Origin: Oscheius tipulae
Lineage: Eukaryota; Nematoda; Chromadorea; Rhabditida; Rhabditidae
DNA: 64,000 nucleotides
NCBI GenBank assembly: GCA_037178975.1
Contig: JASJZH010000004.1
Location: 8,742,001 to 8,806,000, forward strand
Direction: 5' to 3'
Below are positions 1-10,019 of this stretch, one piece after another. How positions within the stretch are numbered: position 1 is the stretch's first letter; each line of letters begins with the position of its first letter. A program made the translations under genes and the position numbers. The notes below the pieces were generated by a model that ran no database searches, was not told the origin of the DNA, and was given only the letters and a program-made list of their open reading frames with translations.

Positions 1-398
1 CATTAACTTCACAATCAACATAGTGCCTTTTGCATTAGCTACAGCTAAGGCAGTCAACATCAACGTGATGTCCGAGCAGCTTCGACGAATGCAAAAACAG
101 CTGTTCATCCAACTCGTAGTGCAAACCACTGTGCCGATGGTTTTTCGTCGTTGCTCCGGCAATCATTTCTAGCGTTGATGTGTATTTTGAAATTTTCGGA
201 GCGGGCTGTAAGTTACGTTTAAACCTGTGTTGTATTACATATTCAGACATAAACACAATAGTCCTCACTGGTTTCTCAATGTTTGGAGTATCCGGCGGGA
301 TCGTGCTCATTGCTATGAACAAGTCTTATTGTATTTCGTCCGTGATTCGTGCTGCCACTACACCAAACGAGAATTCCCCTATAGTTTTTAGCATTTAA
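1..398 (+). pseudogene. 3' end of Srh-like chemoreceptor, frameshifted
   Basis: Two exons of a seven-transmembrane chemoreceptor cut by the window edge. The first carries the loop motif MSEQLRRMQKQLF followed by a hydrophobic helix; the second, after a short intron (GTAAGT to TTCAG, roughly 192-245), carries FSMFGVSGGIVLI and a short tail. Both parts match the receptor at 33841-34974 on the other strand (LKRMQRKFLYQLF and LSMFGVSGGIVLI). Around base 141 the frame shifts: VPMVF is in one frame and the continuing helix VVAPAIIS in the next, so the copy looks broken unless there is an assembly error. The family is inferred from the paralogue; the 5' part lies outside the window. Confidence 0.6.
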
Positions 399-453
399 CT
401 TTATTCGGAAAAAAGTAATGTTTTTTACGCGTGAACAGAATAGTTGACAACTA

Positions 454-1790
454 TTATTTGATTTCTATCTTAGAAGGCTCTGTAGCCACAACTGACATAA
501 CAACGGATTCTGTTTCACACCAGCCGTTAATGCTTCCAGTCGTCCAAAAACTAATGTACGCGCGTCGGACCTTCCTAAAAGGAGTCTTATTTGAAAAATG
601 AAATAGCTGCCTATTAAAAGCCAAGTAGATAATGGTGCTCTGAATGTTAACAAGCCGCCAACCAATGCATGAAATGTACCACAACTGATTGCTATCCAAT
701 CTGTGATGTGCTGAAATGTATCCAGTGATTAACATGATCCCAGGAATAAAAGTGCCCATCAAGAGAGATTGCATAGTCAAACTCCATTCCTTCTTAATGT
801 TTGCCTCTTTTCTCTAAAGACAACAGCTGAACGAAGCGAACAATACTGTACCTTTTGAATCATGAAGACCAAGAGGAATAAGTATAGAGCAGAGGTTACC
901 ATAACAACAGAAAGTGTTGACCAGAAACCAAATGGTTCGAGGATGTGCCATAGCCCTTAATGCGTTTGTAACCTATACTGTTAAAAACAAACAGAAAACA
1001 AACAATATTGGGTCCTTTAGAGAAGGGCTGAAGTATTTCCAACTATTGGTTGAATAAATTACATTTGAGGTACATCCAGGCACCACAAGTAGAAGCGGTA
1101 TGCTTAGGACACCCTGAAAATAGAAAGTTACTCTGTTCGAAAGGTATGCATCATTCTATCAACTTACTCTGTACACCCATTTGCTGTCAAAGGCTGAACC
1201 GCGTGACAAGACTATAACTGTGAAGCGGTTGTAGCTCAGGATGAAGTTCAAGACAATTGTGTACATTAAAAGCGATTGCTTTAACGCTTCAGTAATCTAA
1301 AGATGTATCCGTCACTTTAAACATAGCTATTAGACTTCTCCCTGGGACATATGCAACATCAGTTGGACCGTTTCTGAGGCTTGTATCCAGAACATGATTT
1401 TGTAGGTTGTATTTTTCCAAAGATCCTTGTCAAAATAGAAAATCTGTTTACAGAATAATTCTACTAAAGCTCACGATTAGCTCACGATTAGTATTGGGAT
1501 GTTCGCCGGAAGAAAAACTATGTTAAAAATTAGGTAGACGAACTCGCGCTCGACTGTGATCTCTGACAACATTTAATGTGGCTTTTACTATAAGCTGTTC
1601 TTACCGGGAGGGTAGAACCCAACTCTGGATAGATTCCATGCATAGGCGCACATCTGATTGATACATGTTTTATATTATAAATTTTTTAGCCTACCCTGAT
1701 AGCGGGGATCGAAGCTAACACTAGGATAAAAATTCCCGAAATGGTAAGAAAAAGTATGAACTTGCGTTCTGTACGGCTTTCGAAGAGCAT
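454..1790 (-). CDS. Serpentine chemoreceptor, Srx/Srt-like
   Basis: Multi-exon seven-transmembrane receptor. Spliced by eye, exons in order give MLFESRTERKFIL and a first helix; EITVEREFVYLIFN and a helix; FDKDLWKNTTYKIMFW, a motif typical of the nematode Srt/Srx superfamily; ITEALKQSLLMYT through LSYNRFTVIV; a helix starting GVLSIPLLLVV; EPFGFWSTLSVVMV; and a last exon with TYIPG-like TFIPGIMLITGY, the final helix and a Ser/Thr-containing tail ending PSKIEIK. No obvious stop interrupts the chain, but some junctions are uncertain. The gene at 3259-4704 has the same exon order on the opposite strand, so the two are diverged paralogues. Presumed role: chemosensation in the plasma membrane or cilium of sensory neurons. 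Confidence 0.6.
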
Positions 1791-1985
1791 AATGATCAAC
1801 AGGAGTATAACTTCGATGTTCCTGGTTTAACCTGCTACATCAACCGAATGAGTTAACGGAGATCTACTCGCATAATTAGGTCTAGAAAAGAGCAACTAGC
1901 AACCGTGATCGCGTGATTACGAGGAAATATAATCTTTCCCGAATCTATCTATCTATTCATCTTCAGATTCATATATATTGCATCG

Positions 1986-2803
1986 CTAGAAGCAGTTTTT
2001 CACGTTGGCGAGATTCTGGTAGTTCGAATCGGCGGTTCCGGCCATCGGAGCTGACTGCTGTTTCTTGCCAGCGAAGGTGCCGGCTACATTGCCCAGGGTC
2101 ATATAGTTCGGGTCCTAGGTGCCAGCTATGGGTGCAGCTTTAGGCCTGACTTGTCCAGCAAATGGGTCGGCTACATTAGCCAGTGTCATGTAATATGGAT
2201 TCTGGGTACTGGTCATGGGAGCTGCAGACTTAGGCTTGTCTTTTCCGGCAAATGCATCGGATACGTTGGCTAGGGTCTAAATTTGAAAGTTATACAGGAC
2301 AGGCTCACCATGTAGTTTGAATCCTGATTGCAGCTGGCTTCTTTTGTTCTCCAGCAAAACAATCCTTGACATTTATCAGAATTTGATAGTTCGGATCCTG
2401 AGTACCAGCCATAGGTGCAGCTGCCTTGGGTTTAGGTTTTCCAGCAAAAGGAACTGACAAATTGGCCAACGTCATGTAGTTCGAATTCTGTATACCAGGC
2501 ATTGGAGCAGCAGCTTTCAGCTTGGCGCTTCCAGCTAACGGATCGGCAACATTAGCCAGTGTCATACAATTGGGATCTTGAGTTCCAGCCATGGGCGCAG
2601 CAGATTTCGGCTTGACCTTTCCGGCGGATGTTGTACCTTTAACCTACCATTTAGTTCGAATCGGCGGATCCGGCCACACTCTGAAAAGGAAGACTTGAGG
2701 TAGCAAGCTAGAAGTCTTCGGAGTAGCAACGTCTTCGAGGAATACCTACCGGCGCGACTCTGTAAAGTAGTTTGCTAGAGTTGAAGAGAGTTGAACCGAC
2801 CAT
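1986..2803 (-). pseudogene. Decayed 90-bp tandem-repeat gene (DPNYMTLANV repeats)
   Basis: The ATG at 2803 opens a short first exon (MVGSTLFNSSKLLYR), an intron ending TTTTCAG, and a second exon of 30-residue repeats of the form PMAGTQDPNYMTLANV followed by a DPFAG-like segment and a Lys/Pro/Ala linker. The last unit ends NVKNCF before a TAG at 1986-1988. The frame has a TAA where a Tyr codon is expected (2651-2653), a TAG where Gln is expected (2115-2117) and a disrupted unit near 2270-2310, so it is probably dead or misassembled. The start resembles a mitochondrial presequence (basic and hydroxylated, no acids), but this is only an impression. Family not recognised. Confidence 0.55.
2018..2680. 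repeat. About seven 90-bp tandem repeat units
   Basis: On the + strand the phrase gtagttcgaatcctgagtac and relatives recur at roughly 90-bp spacing, each followed by a ccagccatgggtgcagc-like block. Outer units are diverged and one central unit (about 2270-2320) is rearranged. The units encode the minus-strand protein repeat described for the overlapping pseudogene. Confidence 0.75.
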
Positions 2804-2853
2804 CTTGTAAAGAAAGCATGTTTCAATTACTGTAGGGTAACGTCTACGATGGA

Positions 2854-2862
2854 CTTTATATA
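2854..2862 (-). promoter_or_regulatory. TATA box of the tandem-repeat gene
   Basis: Minus-strand TATATAAAG about 50 bases upstream of the ATG at 2803. The spacing fits a TATA-driven, untrans-spliced transcript, so the repeat gene was expressed until recently. Confidence 0.5.
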
Positions 2863-3258
2863 GTGTGTCCATACACAGCATAATATATTTAGTTCCAAAA
2901 TTTCAAAGCGTCGAAAAATGTTAAGCGAAAGTTATTTTAGTATCTTGTTCAAACCTTTGAATTGTTATCCTGTAATCACTAATGCACTTTCGTGATCTGT
3001 GGGTTGAAGTCAATGCTCTGCAAACCTGCAAACTAACAACGTTCTACTTTCTTACCCATGATTTGAACATTATTTATCGGCGGGGTATGTAAATCCACTC
3101 ATGTTCTGCATGTATTCTTTTTTTATACGTCAAGATCTCCACATATTAACTTAATCTATTTTCTCTTAAAATACCTTACTGTAGCACCTATGCACGAGTA
3201 GTTTATTTATTGACGAGAATTATGTTATCGGGCAACCAGCAAGAGTGACAATTATATT

Positions 3259-4704
3259 ATGAACAGCCAGGAGCAGCGTCTTTTCACATGGCTTCTGGCT
3301 ATTTTCATTCTAATTGTTGGACTAATTTGTGGATGGCCTTTCTTTGTGGTGAGTACCCTGCACAGTGCTCTACACAAATATGTGTTAAGGTTCGACTGAA
3401 TGACGACTTTAATATCGACGCTCACCCAGAATGTTGCGATAGTAAGTGAAAAGGACTTCGTTTCAAAAACACGTTTCAGTCCTGAATGATTCCAACCGAC
3501 TCGCCTATACCCTCTTGAGCATCATTTTTCTAGCTGTCAAGTTTCCAATTATTATGATCTTCATGTCAAACTCTGAGTACAACAGCGCATATCTATTTCT
3601 GTGCGTTCTTGAAATTTTGGGTTGTCTACAATTACAATTCATGGCGGACAATTACTATTGGGTCTTTCCAAAACATACGTTGACATGCTCGCTTCACGGC
3701 TTCTATTTCCTCTTGAGCTACCAAAGACTGAGTATTACTTTCCTCCAGCCCTACACAATCTTCAGAAGTGTTTGGATTCTCCCGGTAAGCAAACTCTTTT
3801 ATCTGCAGGATCATTAAGATCGCCTTCATTATTATAGCACTGTTTCCATTGCCCTGGATTACTGGAGATGCTTTGGAGTACTACATTAATGAGGCCGGAA
3901 CTTTGAAGAACAGCAAAGATTCGCTCAAAGACGTCCTCTTGATTTACGAAGGTAAATGCACAGGACTGAAGAAAAATGAGTTCGTACTTTTCACAAAAAT
4001 GAAACATTGTAATGAACAGATAGTGAATTTAGAAATACAAATCGAATGCTCCAGTACTGAGAAGGTGCTTCTCATGTGAACGAATAGTTGAATGCGCGCG
4101 AGATCCTTCCCTGAGGTTGCCGAGTGAGTACGGGTGAGGCGGTAGAGAAAAGAAAGGGTGAGCAAGACGCTATATACGGCTAGTTCGAGGCTCTCAGTTC
4201 CTCCCAAACAAATTTTTTGACTCTAACTTCCTTGTTATGTTTGATTAAACTGATCACAGTGAATTTTATTGCAGAGCTAAAGAAGCTCAAAGCTTCCCAC
4301 GACTACCAGCTGTCAATGCTCTCTGGCGCGATTTACATGTGTGTCTTTGTCTTTCACTACTTCAAGGTCGGAATATTAAGTTTCTACAAGCTCTATGATA
4401 TTTAGAGAAACGCTCAACACAACACCAAGGAGCTGAACATGACTGCACAACTATTCTTGACCAACCTACTATTCGTACTGACCTCATTTTATTACTTCAA
4501 AGTTTTCAACGACAGGCATTCTGGATATTATGGTTTTCATCAAGCGGAAATGGTTTTGCGTCTTGGAAACATTCAGAACACTGTGATTTATCTGCTTTTT
4601 GACGCGTAAGAATGATGTCAATGGATATAAATTATCGATTCAGGAAGCTGCGAAAGACATACATAAACTTTTGGTCCTCTGGAAACTGTCGCCTACTGTT
4701 GTGA
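3259..4704 (+). CDS. Serpentine chemoreceptor, Srx/Srt-like (paralogue of 454-1790)
   Basis: The first exon starts MNSQEQRLFTWLLAIFI, matching MLFESRTERKFILFL of the minus-strand gene at 454-1790. Following exons give NRLAYTLLSIIFLAVKF, a long exon with LLSYQRLSITFLQPY (equivalent to LSYNRFTVIV in the paralogue), IAFIIIALFPLPWITG, KLKASHDYQLSMLSG, KELNMTAQLFLTNLLF to NIQNTVIYLLFD, and a last exon LRKTYINFWSSG ending at a TGA at 4702-4704. Introns are short with GT-AG ends. No definite lesion was found, though two junctions (near 3470 and 3786) are uncertain. Head-to-head arrangement with its paralogue suggests an inverted duplication followed by divergence. Confidence 0.6.
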
Positions 4705-4964
4705 ACTGTTGTCATTTTTAATGAATTGTTGCAGAATATCTTTCATATTTAAATCTTTGTTCATCAATGAATTGAGTTCAGCGCATTCACTTCCGTGAGC
4801 TGCAAATGAATGACAACGAAATTAGTCACACAATCAGAAATACCGCTAAAAAAGCGTTTTGACTTCAAATCAAACTAGACTACACAGTTATCACCTCACA
4901 TGTTGTGCTCTTCTCTAAACAGCTGACGTCCTATCAGACAGTTCTCCCTGTTTCCTGATCACGG

Positions 4965-6160
4965 ATGCCGTCTCTGAACAAATCTCCTATTTTATCACCA
5001 GAACAGCTACATTTCTACAAAGAAAATGGCTACCTGGTCATCAAAGAATGTATTCCTCCAACTGATTTAGCTCGATACACAAAACGTTTTCATGAAATTT
5101 GTGAAGGAAAGAAACTTGCTCCTACGATGAGCGTAGTAAAAGATATCACCATTGCGAAGAAACACGTCCTTGGAGAACCGGGAATAACAAAAGTCCAGGA
5201 CTTTTATGACGATCAAGAACTTTTTAGCTACTGTGAGCATCCGCATGTCAGTTCACGCTTTGTCTTAAAAAGAGAAAGCGTTTAGATTCTTGCGGTAGTA
5301 AAAAAACTGATTCGCGGAGAAAACATTGCTGCAATGCACACGATGCTCATCAACAAACCTCCAGATAACGGTACAGTTTAATCTTCTGGGTACTGGGCCA
5401 AATTAAACTAGCAAAAAGCCAGCCTAGCTTTAAAGGTCAACGATTGCAAAGGTGAAGGGTTACAGGCAAACTCACATCCCGCCATCCCTTGCATCAGGAC
5501 CAGCACTACTTCCCATTTGAGCCAGCAGGCGGTGTCTGTTGTGCCTGGACAGCTATGGAGAAGGTATAAGTTCCCATCTTTTCTGTCATCCACTAGTTTT
5601 CAGATTGACAGAGCCAATGGATGTCTCGTGGTTGTACCAGGAACTCACAAAGGATCTGTACTTCCTCATAGCTATCCAGATTGGAAGGTAATGAAACTTT
5701 ACAGTATTTAAATGTAAAAACACTCAGGGTGGTGTAAATCGAGCCTACCACGGGATCCAAAACTACAAGCCCCCAGAGAATCGTGTACATCTCAAGATGA
5801 AAGCAGGTGACACCGTATTCTTTCATCCCATCCTGATTCATGGCTCTGGGGCCAATCAAACAGCAGGTGCTTACTGGTTTTCTACTTCAAAACAATAAGA
5901 AAAACAGGCTATCGAAAAGCAATTTCCTGTCACTATGCTAACGATGACATCTGTCGGTATGTAGAAAATGAACGCTTCGCTTCGGATGAAACACTCCAAG
6001 ATGTTGTGGGCATGGCAAAACTGATAGTAAAAAAGATAGCTAAGGTGGAAGATGTTGAGCTGGAGTATGAGGTGAGGCTGAGGCTGAAACATACTGTGAT
6101 ATTTAGGATATCTGGCGTCTTCGAGCCAGGGCAGTGATGGGAGTCAAGGCTCATCTTTGA
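4965..6160 (+). CDS. phyh: Phytanoyl-CoA 2-hydroxylase (PHYH family)
   Basis: Seven exons (4965-5246, 5286-5370, 5466-5563, 5604-5687, 5728-5866, 5908-6071, 6107-6160) join in frame to a 301-residue protein. It is an Fe(II)/2-oxoglutarate oxygenase of peroxisomal alpha-oxidation: it hydroxylates branched acyl-CoAs such as phytanoyl-CoA. Visible motifs: [12 protein letters not shown], the metal motif HQD (H132, D134), the distal metal His in LIHGSG (H221) and the 2-oxoglutarate Arg in GYRKAIS (R232), equivalent to human H175, D177, H264 and R275. The C-terminus AHL fits a type 1 peroxisomal targeting tripeptide, whereas the human enzyme uses an N-terminal signal. No lesion seen. AATAAA follows at 6209. 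Confidence 0.93.
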
Positions 6161-6208
6161 ATTACACAAGCCGACTCTATATTGTACTGTAAACCCACCA
6201 TTGTGTTC

Positions 6209-6214
6209 AATAAA
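6209..6214 (+). terminator. Polyadenylation signal after PHYH gene
   Basis: AATAAA 49 bases downstream of the PHYH stop codon. Confidence 0.6.
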
Positions 6215-7803
6215 CGTGTTCCGTCAAACTTATTTTGTCTTTCATGTACAAGTGGACAATTCCCGTTCGTAAACCCAACAAGTTTTTTCGTGCTGTGACT
6301 TGAAAGAAGAGACGATCGGACGAGCCTTATGCGTACCCTCTGCCAGACATTCATATGTTATTCGAAATACCTCTCACCGAGGAAGACACCAGCTGCGTTA
6401 CCTGTTGGACTATAATGAAGATCCTGATGCGCCCCTTAATTCCGAGGTTTTGCTGATCTTCAGGATGTTTATTTCTATACTAGAATGGACAACGCCCAAA
6501 GCTCCCGCCCCCTTTTATTTCTGCCTGCCTCTGAAAACTTCAAATGAACGGATTCAATAAATACAAACACACTAAAAACCAGCTCGATTATCTTTCTCTT
6601 ACCAACGGTGTCTGTACGTTGGTATTCCGCATTGATGTTTTCACTGAAAACACATTGAGTCACATCCAAATGATCCCCTCGGGTAAACTTCAATAGCGAA
6701 GACGTGCTTGCAATGATCTTGGGTCGATGTTTCAGTCAGGTCGTATTGTCATTCTGTTGCGAGCATTCGTAGCTTCCCTGCCAACTTTTGTGCACCAACT
6801 TACTTCACAATTGGATAGTAGCTACAACCGCTTTAACTTGAAAGGAATACTTCCTGTATAGCCTATGTAAAAGTAAGAGAGGGGCAAAGAATTCAAACCA
6901 CGAAATGTGAAATCGTTAATCATTCTGATCAAACAGAAACCTTACCCAAAAATTGTTCCAGCGAGTGTCTCTGATAGTCTAGGCCATTAATTGTACACTC
7001 CATTTTCGAAAAACACTCGTCCTAATGGAATTATCTTTGTCTCCGTCCTTCGTGTAACTGAACATAATAAACATTTATTACTGACGAATCCTTCTCAAAG
7101 TTATGTTTACGAAAAAGGCTCTATACTTTTACCATTTTCAACAGCTGCTTCTGGATTACTTTAGTCTATCTTATACTCCGATTTCAAAACGCTCGAGGCT
7201 TCAGAAAGGCGCAGATCTTTGTTGTTCATTTCGAAAAAGCACCTGTGAAGTTCAGATTCAGAAGGTTTTCTCTTAATTAAGAAGTAGCGCTCAGTTCTTG
7301 CAACAACTTTAAGATCAGGGTAGACTACTCCAAAAAGTTGAAAGTTGGCAGGACATGCTGAAAGATCAGGCACTTCCTTCTTCTTTGTTGTCAGCAAGGT
7401 TCTTAGCTCTGATGAAACATATAGACGCAACATTGTGAACACTTCGGCCCTTTCTCTTTGGCTATTACAGTTTTTTTTTCTCTTTTTCTCTTTGGCTATT
7501 ACAGTTTTACCTACGTAACAGTATGTATTCATCACAGTTTTTCCTTGTCTACTGTCGTATCTGTTTGGCTTACTTCTTTATCGACTCCTACTCAACAACA
7601 TTGTCATCAACCGTTATCCCCTCTGGGTCGTTCTTCCTCCAAAGACAGACAGAGCTTTGAATCTGAACAAAACCTTAACTAGCAAACGTTTTCCCTCTCT
7701 GAGCCATTATTAATATTGGTCTTGAATGTGTGATCATGGTTTTTCATGGTAAAACTTCTTTCTCCAGTTCCTCGAAACAAATTTACAGTTTTTAGAGCTG
7801 AAT
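6215..7803. other. Intergenic, with one unassigned open frame
   Basis: No recognisable gene. A minus-strand open frame at 7161-7535 could give up to 124 residues (VSSELRTLLTTKKKEVPDLS and later RYFLIKRKPSESEL), possibly an exon of an unknown gene. Its 5' part runs into a tandem duplication on the + strand near 7455-7508, where tctctttggctattacag occurs twice about 30 bases apart, separated by poly-T/CT. The rest looks like ordinary noncoding sequence. Confidence 0.3.
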
Positions 7804-9077
7804 ATGGACACGTCCTTTGTTCAGACCACATTCGAAGACCCCGATCACTATCGGAACATTGTCTTCCCATCAGCTACAGTTCTTTTCATTGTGGCCACAA
7901 TAGGAATTGCCGGACATATTTGCATCATCTGGGCTACTTGTCGCTTCAAGTATACCATTGCAACTTTGTAGAGAGCTTCCCATTTCAGGCATATACAAAA
8001 GCCTTGTAACGTTCTGATAGCTCTCCAGGCTGTTGGAGATCTTGGCCACCAGATGGGGCAAATTCCATACGCTTACCTGATCTACAGTGGAACAACCTTT
8101 GTTAGTCTACGGTAAGAGAGAGTACTTCAGGAAGGCAATGTTGGTTACAGATCCTGTTTTTGGATTCAACTAATTCCAGCAGTATGTACCCAGCATTCGA
8201 TCATGTTGCTGGTATCAATTGGTCTGGATCGGCTGTTCTGTATCAGTGCACCTTTTAGGTTGGATTTCTCGATGTTTAATAGAGCCACTGACTCCACAGT
8301 TAGACAGAGGCCTTCTATAAAACTTGAGCTTGGCAGTTAGACGATCCCGCTGATGATTAAATCGATGAGTCCCATTCCAGCTATTTGAAAGTGATCAACC
8401 ATGAAGTCAAACGACTTTTCTACCTCCTTATCGTCAACATTGTGCCCTTGTTCTATGCCGGCTGGCTAGCAATGACATCTTTTGTAGAGATGGAAAAATT
8501 TCCCGAACGGTAAGTCGTACCCTCTCCCCGATAGACCAATTGTTCATTTCCAGAGAAACCCTCTGTCTCATTCCTGCCTTCTTCGCCGGTCAAGCTGAGC
8601 AACTTTGGGCTAAGACAACTGTTCTTTTAGCATTTCTAGCAGTGCTTGTTTACGTAATCATCTGGACGATAATCTGGAGAAAGTCTGACGTTGCTGCAAA
8701 TGTCAGGAATACATTGAAGCCCTTGACCATCGTTCTCAGTCTGACCTTCTTTGGCTGGTTCATAGGCATGTCCCTCGTGACAGTCATCACCATGCAGTCC
8801 TCCTTCACAAGTAACTTTCCCGAACGACTGCTTGAAGTTTAGTATTTCAGACAACGAGAGAATGGGTTATTCTTCATATGCTGGGATCAGCATAAACTCT
8901 GCCATTGCAGTCAACTACTTCGTGTATAGGTTTTTTGGGTATGTGAATTTGCAGAAGAGTATATCGAAATTGTTCAGATCTGACTATAAGCTGGCCTTCA
9001 AAAACCTGTTCAAGTCGAGAAGCCGAATTTCTTACGAAGAAAACAGTAGAGCCAAGTCGAGCAAAACTGGAAATTGA
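7804..9077 (+). CDS. Srsx-type chemoreceptor
   Basis: Intact seven-transmembrane receptor with at least six exons. Exon 1 (from MDTSFVQTTFEDPDHY) holds the first helix. Exon 2 carries the family block KPCNVLIALQAVGDLGHQMG. Then come CFWIQLIPAV and the DRL of helix 3 (GLDRLFCISAP), EVKRLFYLLIVNIVPLF, ETLCLIPAFFAGQAEQLW with helix 5, NTLKPLTIVLSLTFFGWF and a helix 7 region ending NYFVY, with a tail SDYKLAFKNLF and a basic Ser-rich C-terminus. Introns have GT-AG ends; the one before helix 7 (about 40 bases) and a possible final one near 8930-8980 are less certain. The dead copy at 13497-14330 and the tail fragment at 13319-13369 are close relatives. Confidence 0.8.
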
Positions 9078-9499
9078 CTATTGAAATCTTCGATGTTGTG
9101 ATGTTGAATATTACTAAACATAAACTTATTCCGACATTCTGTTGTGAACAAATAAGGGAAGCGCCTAAAAGTAGTTGGAATCGTTTTTCAGATCATGGAA
9201 CGTGCAGCTTTTTCGTGCAACTTCACTGGTGCTTTTACGACTTTCAATATCGACTTTGATCGCTTCAATTTACATTAGAGCCTTTATGTTTAGGTTCTTT
9301 TGGTTGAAAAAGTCTGCTTACGTTTCACAGTAGCGTATATGTTTGCATATTTAACGCAGTTTCCATTTTTACCTACGGTAGTTGGCGGTGTACGTAGCCT
9401 CACGGGACCCGACGCCTAGTGAGGAGGCTATTTCTACAACCTTAGTAAAGTCTTTTCTCTTTCTGATCATTTCCATTTTTTAAATGTTTTTTCCAGAGC
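9078..9499 (+). other. Intergenic AT-rich gap
   Basis: Nothing recognisable between the Srsx gene and the THAP exon. Short open frames show no family match. A TTTTTTCCAG acceptor-like site closes the gap just before the ATG at 9500. Confidence 0.4.
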
Positions 9500-9803
9500 A
9501 TGTACCGCATCTGCGTCTTATGCGGCTGGGGACGAAAGGAATGTCTCGAAAATGTCAAGTTCTTTTCTATACCAAAAGAGGCGGGGCTTCAGAAACTGGA
9601 ATGGATGCATGTTCTTGCTGGTAAAGTTAGTTATTATTTTTTTATTTCAGCTTATCGTACATTTCAGAGAAAAAATGGGTTCAAGAAGGTGGACAGCGTC
9701 TGCAGTATACATTTTCAGACCAATAGACCGAGCAGTGATCCAACCCATGTCGATTTTGCTCCAAATCAGTACTTGGAGAGGAAGACAGTACCTCAATCGA
9801 TAG
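9500..9803 (+). CDS. THAP-type zinc-finger protein, N-terminal exons
   Basis: MYRICVLCGWGRKECLENV starts three bases after a TTTTTTCCAG acceptor-like site. The C2CH signature is visible: C5-x2-C8, FFSIPKEAG with a following Trp (WMHVLA), and VCSIHF (C-x2-H) after a 30-base intron at about 9619-9648, then HVDFAPNQYL and PQSI, resembling the AVPTIF-like end of the domain. THAP domains bind DNA in transcription factors and P-element-type transposases; nothing here decides which. The exon ends at a GT (9804). Downstream lies a retroelement on the opposite strand, and the next clear + strand exons begin at 12512, whose phase does not join directly to this one. The gene may be broken or need an unseen exon. 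Confidence 0.6.
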
Positions 9804-10019
9804 GTTACATCCTTTTCTTCTTACATTTGAAAAAAAGAGATGTCAGTTAGACGGCAACTTCTTTGTTGCATTACTTCATAAGCAACTGACTCGACAGTTA
9901 GAGCGCCGTCATTGTGACCTCATTTTTCAGGCCACTGACCAGTTCTTATTTATTCGCTTAATCAAGTCTATACCTATCGACTAGAGCGTTTCTGAGAGTA
10001 GAGCATTCCATTTTCGAGT

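Noticed and set aside
2018-2680. CRISPR-like array
   Set aside because: The 90-bp units are contiguous, coding and diverged, without unique spacers, in a eukaryotic genome.
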